From: Nostoc sp. UHCC 0302
Lineage (GTDB): Bacteria > Cyanobacteriota > Cyanobacteriia > Cyanobacteriales > Nostocaceae
DNA: 64,000 nucleotides
Reading direction: 5' to 3'
NCBI RefSeq assembly: GCF_038096175.1
Contig: NZ_CP151099.1
Span: 2,978,501-3,042,500 of the forward strand
Below the pieces are notes generated by a model. That model had not been told where the DNA came from, did no database searches, and was given only the letters and a program-made list of their open reading frames with translations. Both the position numbers and the translations under genes were made by a program. Shown piece after piece: positions 57,671 through 64,000 of the stretch (its first letter is position 1; each line of letters starts with the position of its first letter).

Positions 57671-58001
57671 TTAGGCGATCGCCAAGAAACACGATTGGTT
57701 AATGGTACTCAGCAAGATGTCTACGTCTACGCCTGCCATGACCCAGAAGTTGCAGCAGGCTTAACCAAAGCAATTGAAGAATTCTTCGCCCATCCTCACC
57801 CCAGCTTCGCCCTCAGACAGGCGGGGGCTTTTGCTAGCAAGAAAGAACAGGTATTAGTTTAGTAGCCATCAGTCTTCAGCTGCCTAAACCTTACTAACTA
57901 CTGGCTACGCAACTATTACCTGTAGCAATTTACTGGACTACATGAAGAACTGTAAAGCTTATTGGTTAAACGAAGAATAAGGAACAGATAAGGAGAGATT
58001 A

Positions 58002-58664
58002 ATGACACGATTCCAAGACCCAAGAGCCGCAGCGATCGCCCAACAGATCGACCAAATCAATGCAACTGGTTGGGAAGGAGCTTGTGACTTAGCACTACAA
58101 AACCACACAGCAAAAGGCGGATTATCGCCAGTAGAAGCAGTATTGCGTTTCGATATGTTCCTTACAAAAGCGCAAGATACAGCCGATAAGCGACAAGCAC
58201 TTTGGACAGAACAAGTAAACCAAAACATCAGCGGTATCGAGTGGTACACCGTCGATTACGGCGGCATGGCTGTAGAGCTTCCCCGGCTGTGTGAGGAGTT
58301 GACACTTGTGCCTGGGGATAAGGAAATATTGATGCGGTCCAAGCCTGTAGCATTAGAGTTTCTCGCACATTGGAACATTGCTTTCAAGTTGTGGCGTTAC
58401 GATCGCTCTATTGAATCGCGCTGGCTTTCATCTCGCTGGAGTCAGTTTTACACCGAATACTTGCATGGGGAGTGGGTGGAGATTTGGGTTGAGGATGAAG
58501 TCTACCAGATTCTACTTCCAGATGGAACATTGCAGGACAAACCCACCTTTGCCATCAATGCCTGCTGTTGCTGGGGCAATCCTTTGGCAATCCATCGCAC
58601 CGCTAGCTATTCCGAAGCTGGCTCAAGTTGGTTTCAGTGGAATAATTTTGCGCCTTGGAGGTAA
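58002..58664 (+). CDS. Island copy B: conserved hypothetical protein (MTRFQ family)
   Basis: 220 residues, counterpart of 29346-30008, intact. After it the similarity to copy A ends, so this marks the outer edge of the duplication. The 350 bases that follow (58665-59015) contain no gene that I can support. Confidence 0.65.
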   Translation: MTRFQDPRAAAIAQQIDQINATGWEGACDLALQNHTAKGGLSPVEAVLRFDMFLTKAQDTADKRQALWTEQVNQNISGIEWYTVDYGGMAVELPRLCEELTLVPGDKEILMRSKPVALEFLAHWNIAFKLWRYDRSIESRWLSSRWSQFYTEYLHGEWVEIWVEDEVYQILLPDGTLQDKPTFAINACCCWGNPLAIHRTASYSEAGSSWFQWNNFAPWR

Positions 58665-59015
58665 GAGCGACCGCATACACCCACGTAATACGATCACTTC
58701 ATTAAACCTAGAAAGTATTCACGGTTAAACTACCAACTTTTAACTGTTTAATCAAGCATTCAACCTCATATAAACCTCATATCTTTTCTCATAATTGTAT
58801 GGGTCATCATCTATGATTTGCCGTCTGAATCTCAATCCAAAAAGCTTAAAACTCTCAAGCTTACCTGCAAGTGCTAAAAATTACTTGCATAAAAATCTAG
58901 TAACCAGCAACACAGCGTTTGTTAACAATATTTTTGACGTTCAAAATAAAAGCGATCGCTATTAGACAAGTAGCAATCGCCACGTTAGACACTCCTTTAC
59001 TTCAGCATAACCAAC

Positions 59016-59219
59016 ATGAGAATCATTGTTACAGTCATTGAAAAAATCACTAGTGTTGCTCACATTGATATCCCGGACGGGCTTTCAGAATCAGCAATCA
59101 AGCAGCATATCGTAGACCGCTATAACAGCGGCGAAATGCTAACTGATATGAACATTTTCCAAGTAGATTTTGAATCAATCAGCGCCAAAATTGTCAAGCA
59201 AACACCAGAGAATTTATGA
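59016..59219 (+). CDS. Small hypothetical protein, 67 residues
   Basis: A beta-alpha-beta-like pattern (MRIIVTVIEKITSVAHIDIP, SESAIKQHIVDRYNSGE). Stop and next start overlap (ATGA), so it is translated with the methyltransferase-like gene. Family not recognised. Confidence 0.55.
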   Translation: MRIIVTVIEKITSVAHIDIPDGLSESAIKQHIVDRYNSGEMLTDMNIFQVDFESISAKIVKQTPENL

Positions 59220-59899
59220 CTGTTGCACAACTGCTGACACCACAACCACAAACTATTGGTAGGCATCCTCTGAACTTCTACGAGTCTCCATCGTGGTTCA
59301 CAACTGAACTACTACGCCATGTGAAGCTGTCTGGTGTAATTGGTGAGCCATGTGTCGGACATGGGGCGATCGCTTCTTTACTGTCCGTGTGGCCACACAA
59401 CACAAATATCTGGACAAATGATATTGACCCGAACAAACAGGCTGATTACCATTTGGATGCAACACTATCCGAGTCTTGGGCTAAGTTTCCAGAGTGCGAT
59501 TGGATCTGCACTAATCCCCCATATTCAGAGTTTGCATCCCCAATTATCAAGAATGCCTACCGTAAAGCCCGTGTGGGTGTTGCAGCATTCTTGTTGACCA
59601 GCTTTCTCGAACCCTGTGATGACCGTGCTGATTTCTTACAACAGCACCCGCCGTCACTTGTCATCATCATGCCCCGCTTCTGCTTTCGTAAGGATAAACG
59701 GGGTACTCGCTGGGCTACTGATAACATTACCATCTCGTGCTTTGTTTGGGATAAACGCGCAACAGGACAAAGCATTATTATTCGCCCCAAATCTCAAATC
59801 GTGGGTTTTTACAAGAATCCAGAACAGGCGATTTCGCAAGAACGGGCAGAAGAAATTGTTCGGGCAATAGCTTGTGGTGAAGTTAGTACAAACTATTGA
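59216..59899 (+). CDS. DNA adenine methyltransferase-like protein (NPPY motif)
   Basis: 227 residues. AdoMet-site-like VIGEPCVGHGAIASLLS (41-57), acidic Asp69 in WTNDID and catalytic motif TNPPY at 99-103 fit an N6-adenine methyltransferase of the small phage/plasmid type. No target-recognition domain is obvious, and no restriction gene is nearby, so it is probably an orphan modification enzyme that protects or marks the element. Confidence 0.78.
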   Translation: MTVAQLLTPQPQTIGRHPLNFYESPSWFTTELLRHVKLSGVIGEPCVGHGAIASLLSVWPHNTNIWTNDIDPNKQADYHLDATLSESWAKFPECDWICTNPPYSEFASPIIKNAYRKARVGVAAFLLTSFLEPCDDRADFLQQHPPSLVIIMPRFCFRKDKRGTRWATDNITISCFVWDKRATGQSIIIRPKSQIVGFYKNPEQAISQERAEEIVRAIACGEVSTNY

Positions 59900-59930
59900 T
59901 TGAAGAGGTATTATTGATTGAAGAGGTATT
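59895..59930 (+). repeat. Tandem duplication containing the ribosome site
   Basis: ATTGATTGAAGAGGTATT occurs twice in a row (59895-59912 and 59913-59930). Each unit carries GAAGAGG; the second is correctly spaced for ATG 59932. Confidence 0.7.
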
Positions 59931-59931
59931 T

Positions 59932-60783
59932 ATGTCAACAAACATATCTTGGACTGACTTAACAGATAATATCATCCGTGTCAAAGAAGGCGGTTGGTGG
60001 TGTCAAAAAGTCTCAGAAGGGTGCAAAAATTGCTATAGCGAAAAACTCAACCAAAATTCTTTCTTTGGTGGAAACAAGCAACCTTACTCTGGGCAACCAC
60101 CAGAGCTAGTGTTAGATACAGAAGCTATTCGTAAGTGGGGATTTCAAAGGAAACCTAAAAAGCATTTCGTTTCTTCAATGACTGATGTTTTTGGTGAGTG
60201 GGTTCCGCGTTTTTGGCAACGTGAAATGCTCGATGGAATGTTCGTTGCTCCCAATCAAATATTTCAAATTCTCACCAAACGTCCAGAAATTATGCTGTCA
60301 TCTATAAACGAATGGCTTGATAGTCATGGATTAGATAAATTACCTGCAAATATTTGGGTTGGTACATCAGTAGAGAATCAACAGACAGCGGACAAACGTA
60401 TTCCCATACTATTACAAATACCCGTAGTAGTCCGGTTTTTATCTTGTGAACCGTTACTTGAAGAAATTGACTTTATACAAGCAGGTGTTTTTCAAAGATT
60501 AATTAGTGACAATTATCAACGGGAATTAGTCAATGAAGATATCCAGTGGTTTATTCTCGGTGGTGAGTCTGGCCCGAAGTCAAGACCATGCCACATCGAA
60601 TGGATTGAGTCTATCGTCAACCAGTGCAGAGAGTCGAAAACACCCGTATTCGTCAAACAGTTGGGGGCTAATGCTTACCTTGGGGGACAGCGATTTAAGA
60701 CCTGTGACTTAAAAGGGGGAAAAATTGAGGAGTTTCCCGAACATCTGCAAATCAGAGAATTTCCTTTATCTATGCACGAATAG
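59932..60783 (+). CDS. DUF5131 family protein (phage Gp37/Gp68 type)
   Basis: 283 residues from ATG 59932, chosen for the correctly spaced ribosome site; the TTG frame start at 59896 lies in the repeat. Typical opening ISWTDLTDNI, cysteines 24, 31 and 34 (CQKVSEGCKNCY), then ILTKRPEIM, FLSCEPLLEEIDF and WFILGGESGPKSRP. The family is common on phages and plasmids, resembles radical-SAM-type folds with a three-Cys set and has no proven function. Confidence 0.85.
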   Translation: MSTNISWTDLTDNIIRVKEGGWWCQKVSEGCKNCYSEKLNQNSFFGGNKQPYSGQPPELVLDTEAIRKWGFQRKPKKHFVSSMTDVFGEWVPRFWQREMLDGMFVAPNQIFQILTKRPEIMLSSINEWLDSHGLDKLPANIWVGTSVENQQTADKRIPILLQIPVVVRFLSCEPLLEEIDFIQAGVFQRLISDNYQRELVNEDIQWFILGGESGPKSRPCHIEWIESIVNQCRESKTPVFVKQLGANAYLGGQRFKTCDLKGGKIEEFPEHLQIREFPLSMHE

Positions 60784-60893
60784 ATAAACCCCCGCATTGC
60801 CTTTGCAGGGGATGAGGAACTACAAAATTTCAGAGATTGGAGATTATTGACTATGAGTCTAGCAGAAAACCTGATTCTTGGAGGTATAGAAAT

Positions 60894-61712
60894 ATGAATT
60901 GGCTCTGTGACCAAAACAGTTTTCTAGCTTGGGAATCGCGTTCCAGAGACACAATTGAGGTAAAACGTTGTTATGTAGACGTGGCTGGTGGTGACTTAAT
61001 CGCTGGAATTTTACTTAGTCAGATCATCTACTGGCATTTACCGGATCATGAAGGGCAACCCCGACTCAGAATTGAACGTGAGGGGTACAAGTGGCTGGCT
61101 AAAAAACGTGATGATTGGTGGAAAGAGTGCAGAATTACACCCAAGCAATTTGATACAGCCATTAAGTTATTAGAGTCTAAAAATTTGATTGTGACTGCAC
61201 TTTACAAATTTGGCAATAGTCCAACCAAACATATCCGAATCAACTGGGAGAATTTTCTGGCACTACTAAATCAAGTAGTCCAGACTCCACCATTAGCTCC
61301 TGAACATATCAAAACACAAGTATCGAATGGTTCTGACGAAAAAGTGAATTTCCGAAAAAGTGAAAATGGAAATGCCGAAAAAGTGAATTTCCGAAAAGGT
61401 GAAAATGGAAATGCCGAAAAGGTGAATTTCCGAAAAAGTGAAATTCCGAAAAGGTTAAGTTTAAATTGCCGAAAAGGTGAAAATCATTATATTGATCCAG
61501 AGATTACTACAAAGATTACGAAAGAGAGAGAAGACTCCCCTACCCCTCAAACTGAATTTGTGGAATTCAAACCAGAACCAATCAAACAAGACCCGACTCC
61601 CCAAAAACTCTTTTCCCTGTCAAATCAAACTGGATCTTCACCACAAACCGATAACCCTGATTTAGACACAAAGGTTCCGGCAAGTTCGATAAACTCGAAC
61701 AACCGAATCTAG
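60894..61712 (+). CDS. Plasmid/phage replication organiser-like protein
   Basis: 272 residues from ATG 60894 (GGAGGT upstream). Residues 1-125 are a winged-helix region typical of phage and plasmid replication proteins (GGDLIAGILLSQIIYWHLPD, GYKWLAKKRDDWWKECRITP). Residues 145-195 are a repetitive stretch (EKVNFRKSENGNA repeated) whose DNA is an iteron-like array; then a KITKERE motif and a disordered, Pro-rich tail. Similar proteins bind repeats inside their own gene and recruit helicase. Helicase genes follow directly. Confidence 0.75.
   Translation: MNWLCDQNSFLAWESRSRDTIEVKRCYVDVAGGDLIAGILLSQIIYWHLPDHEGQPRLRIEREGYKWLAKKRDDWWKECRITPKQFDTAIKLLESKNLIVTALYKFGNSPTKHIRINWENFLALLNQVVQTPPLAPEHIKTQVSNGSDEKVNFRKSENGNAEKVNFRKGENGNAEKVNFRKSEIPKRLSLNCRKGENHYIDPEITTKITKEREDSPTPQTEFVEFKPEPIKQDPTPQKLFSLSNQTGSSPQTDNPDLDTKVPASSINSNNRI
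61336..61481 (+). repeat. Iteron-like array inside the replication gene (candidate origin)
   Basis: Eight copies of CCGAAAARGTGAA (the first with ACG, the seventh with GTTAA) start at 61336, 61352, 61375, 61391, 61414, 61430, 61446 and 61469. Spacing is 16, 23, 16, 23, 16, 16, 23. An AT-rich stretch (61480-61525) follows, a possible unwinding site. Confidence 0.6.
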
Positions 61713-61717
61713 CTTCA

Positions 61718-62188
61718 TTGCCTGAACAAAGAAAATACAATGCTGCCAAGAAATGCGATGAGTTTTTTACACCCAAGGCATTACCGCCTTGGCGAATCAG
61801 TGCCAAAGATTTTGACAGCGAGTTTGTGGAACACTGGCGCGGTATGTTAGCCAAGAGCAGCGAATGGCGCAGTCGAGGAACTGAGCCAATGAAGGGGGAT
61901 GCAAGGCGCTCGCTCTGCCGCATGGAACAGTTCAATTTAGGTTCTCTAGAGGATCTCTGGGATGCTTTCCTTGAGCGCAAACAAGCTCGAATTTTACAAC
62001 TTGAAGCCAGAGCCGAACTACAACCAGAAGCTGAACAACAAAATGCTCTCCCCCAGGAAGTTCCGGCTCCACCACCTGTACTGCCGCCTGAACTTCGTCA
62101 AAAACTTGATGCCGCCAGACTCAAATCACTTGATGAACAACAACGCCGACTGAGCAAAATTAAACTCGAAGCAAGGAGAACATCATGA
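61718..62188 (+). CDS. Hypothetical protein, possible helicase-loader position
   Basis: About 156 residues from TTG 61718; the frame is open further upstream but has no ATG. W-rich middle (PPWRISAKDFDSEFVEHWRG), then a Glu/Gln- and Pro-rich tail. No Walker motif, so not a DnaC-type ATPase. It overlaps the helicase start (ATGA) and so is translated with it. Confidence 0.55.
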   Translation: MPEQRKYNAAKKCDEFFTPKALPPWRISAKDFDSEFVEHWRGMLAKSSEWRSRGTEPMKGDARRSLCRMEQFNLGSLEDLWDAFLERKQARILQLEARAELQPEAEQQNALPQEVPAPPPVLPPELRQKLDAARLKSLDEQQRRLSKIKLEARRTS

Positions 62189-63491
62189 TTGCAGAAGCTT
62201 ACGTTATCGAAGCCGAAGTTCAGGTTTTAGGGATGCTGTTGTTTGACCAGGCTGCGATCGCTCGCGTCATCGATATGCTTAAAGCAGAATATTTTTCGGT
62301 ACATAGCCATCAAAAAATTTACCAAGCAATACTTGCAGTACATTCTTCTGGTAGAACAACTGATGTACTGAATGTTTGTCACCAACTCAAAATAAATGGG
62401 CAACTCCTTGAGGTTGGCGGACATGGTGTAGTTGGGCGAATGATTGATACTGTGGTAACAAGCGCCAATATTGACCATCTAGCTGCACTGATCATCGAAT
62501 CGCGGCTAGGAGAATTGATAGCTTGCCGGGCATTTTAGAACGTGCTGGGCAGACATCTATTCAAAACAAGCTAGCCCTGTTTGAAGAACAATTAGCTAGT
62601 ATTCGCTCTACCACCACAGAAGAAGAAAAAGACGTTGAATCCATCGGCTCAATTCTGCTAGACCTCTACACCCAACTCGAACAGTTGGACAATGGCAATA
62701 GTGAAATCGCTGCTATCCCCACAGGCTTTTATGACTTAGACACAATTCTTGGTGGTGGTTTGCATCGTCAAGAGTTGGTTATTCTCGCTGGCAGGCCATC
62801 TATGGGAAAGTCAGCCGCTGCTCACCAAATTGCATACTCGATTGCTAAGCAGCAAAATTTTCCAACTTTGCTCTTTAGTTTGGAAATGAGTAAAAAACAA
62901 GTCGTTGGACGAATTGCAGCCGCTGAAAGCGCCATCCCAGCTAACTGTTTTCGCACTGGTCAAATGGGTACTGCACAATGGCAGACTCTTGCAATGCAAA
63001 TGTTAGACATGGAACTTGTGCCTTTTTATATCAGTGATTATTTCAGTAACAGTGTACTTTCCATCGGTGCAAAAATTAAACAAGCGATTGCACAATACGG
63101 TCAAATTTCACTAGTCGTTGTTGATTATTTGCAACTGATGTCAGGTGGTGAGAATGAAGTCCGTGAACTTGGTGAGATTACCAGAAGGTTCAAAATTCTC
63201 GCCCGTGAATGCAATGTCCCAATCATTTTGCTGTCACAGTTGAGCCGTGGTGTTGAGTCACGCACTGATAAACGCCCGATGATGAGTGATCTCAGATCAT
63301 CCGGCGCAATTGAACAAGATGCTGATGTCGTAATCATGCTTTACCGCGATGAGTACTACAACCAAGATAGCCCTGACAGAGGCATTGCAGAAATGATTGT
63401 TGTCAAGCAAAGAAATGGCCCCACGGGTACAGTCAAGTTGCTTTTCGATGCCCAGTATACAAAGTTTAAAAACTTAATCAAACGAGAGTAA
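62185..63491 (+). pseudogene. dnaB: Replicative DNA helicase DnaB, one-base frameshift
   Basis: The first frame (62185-62538) is the DnaB N-terminal domain (EAEVQVLGMLLFDQAAIARV, VTSANIDHLAALIIE). The second (from about 62523) has linker and RecA-like domain: Walker A GRPSMGKS, LLFSLEMSKKQV, LVVVDYLQLM and SQLSRGVESR, ending at 63491. They meet at GCTTGCCGGGCATT, where one more G would give a continuous 435-residue protein of normal length. This could be a real mutation or a sequencing error in a G run. Confidence 0.85.
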
Positions 63492-63599
63492 TATCCCGCT
63501 AAATCCCATATTCTTCGTTTGGAATTATGAAATAAAAAGCAAGTTTTGAGTAAGAATTCAGGACTCAGAAATCAGAATTCAGAATGGGCTGCACCTCGC

Positions 63600-63768
63600 T
63601 ACGCTAACAGAAGTTATAGGAGATTTAATATTAGAAGTACATCCACAAATCAATTTAATTCCTGATTCTTCTACTATTCTGACTCCTGAATTCTTGCAAT
63701 TTAGAAAATCCAATATTCAACTTGTAGTTAAACCGCTAACACAAGTTCTAAACGGTAATCAAACATGA
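63600..63768 (+). CDS. Possible small gene before the SLOG gene, start unclear
   Basis: A frame reading LTEVIGDLILEVHPQINLIP and LQFRKSNIQLVVKPLTQVLN ends TGA, overlapping the next ATG. It has no ATG; its upstream part is a dispersed repeat (CTCGCTACGCTAACAGAAG), so the true start may have been displaced. Confidence 0.3.
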
Positions 63769-64000
63769 CTAAAATTATTGCTCGTACAGGACACCGAACA
63801 AAAAAACTTGGAGGCTATAACGAAGAAATCTTTATCAGGTTAGTAGCGTTATCTAAAGCCTCCCTCCTAAAAATGCAAGCTACAGAAGTCATCAGTGGCA
63901 TGGCTTTAGGATTCGATCAAGCGCTTGCAATCGCTGCAATCGAGTTACAAATTCCCCTGATCGCTGCTGTACCATTTAAAGGACAAGACGAACTTTGGTC
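63765..64000 (+). CDS. SLOG/DUF1273 (YpsA-like) family protein, N-terminal part
   Basis: Runs off the window edge; about 78 residues seen. MTKIIARTGHRTKKLGGY has the TGHR motif, and VISGMALGFDQALAIAAIEL the nucleotide-site pattern of the DUF1273/SLOG fold, thought to bind nucleotide-related ligands. Common on plasmids and phages. Confidence 0.75.
   Translation, partial: MTKIIARTGHRTKKLGGYNEEIFIRLVALSKASLLKMQATEVISGMALGFDQALAIAAIELQIPLIAAVPFKGQDELW

Larger units (their letters stand above)
55820..57862 (+). pseudogene. Island copy B: two-domain regulator-like protein, interrupted by an IS5-type element
   Basis: Parts 55820-56533 and 57674-57862 join in frame (TFYPQL|GDRQETRLVNG) to 300 residues. 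The last 155 match the copy A protein. The first 140 differ entirely (SMKATARLAGVSDRAILKVL, RYCTQQARLVCEAFGTIGVR) and form another DNA-binding-like domain. The truncated product ends after NLSEILT. Confidence 0.8.

Noticed and set aside
61336-61481. Repeat array considered as a CRISPR
   Set aside because: The units are short (13 bases), spaced by 3 to 10 bases, and lie inside an open reading frame; there are no spacers and no cas genes.
1-64000. tRNA or rRNA genes and tRNA-type attachment sites
   Set aside because: No cloverleaf-like sequence or rRNA segment was recognised by eye. This is a weak negative; a covariance-model scan would settle it.

Overview
The window looks like accessory DNA of a filamentous, heterocyst-type cyanobacterium close to Nostoc. 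The evidence is frequent GCGATCGC octamers, small dispersed palindromes of the Nostoc type, a NifE-like gene, a DevA-like ABC ATPase, a Ycf35/DUF1257 gene and insertion sequences of cyanobacterial type. No rRNA, tRNA or CRISPR array was seen. I count eleven insertion elements or fragments, two copies of a group II intron, and many genes broken by insertions, frameshifts or nonsense codons.

Layout. 1-6.4 kb: end of a flavoprotein-ferredoxin pair, an aldo/keto reductase, a stand-alone NifE-like cofactor scaffold gene, an MFS exporter, and a TauD-type dioxygenase cut and joined to a scrap of a solute-binding protein gene. 6.4-13.2 kb: an IS4-type element, then a nested block in which a zinc-ribbon transposon holds an IS630 element and a group II intron. 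14-16.3 kb: three exported proteins, one a double gamma-carbonic-anhydrase-like protein whose two halves seem to share one set of zinc ligands. 17-19.9 kb: an IS66-type element carrying a nested IS630. 20-27.3 kb: a DUF2269 membrane protein and a MarR regulator with matching operators, a broken GIY-YIG gene, a broken IS630, several very small genes and an NmrA-like protein.

29.3-40.2 kb and 49.1-58.7 kb are two diverged, inverted copies (A and B) of one accessory island. Each has two divergent operons around a control region with XRE regulators. One operon has four genes (XRE regulator, two unknowns, MTRFQ protein). The other has seven or eight unknown genes and in copy A continues into DUF1257, DUF2997, a short gene and an AAA+ ATPase. 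The two copies are damaged in partly complementary places. Between them lie the ATPase, a WGR protein and an orphan DevA-like ATPase.

59-64 kb: a plasmid- or phage-type replication module. It holds an NPPY methyltransferase, a DUF5131 protein, a replication-organiser-like protein whose gene contains an iteron-like array, a possible loader, a DnaB helicase with a frameshift and a SLOG-family protein. Together with the duplicated island this suggests a large plasmid or an integrated plasmid/phage, but the sequence alone does not settle which.

The most notable points are the split-ligand double carbonic anhydrase, inactivated transposons and introns that nevertheless exist in identical copies and carry dispersed palindromes inside their transposase genes, the reciprocal decay of the inverted island copies with a conserved structured non-coding segment, and the in-gene iteron array.
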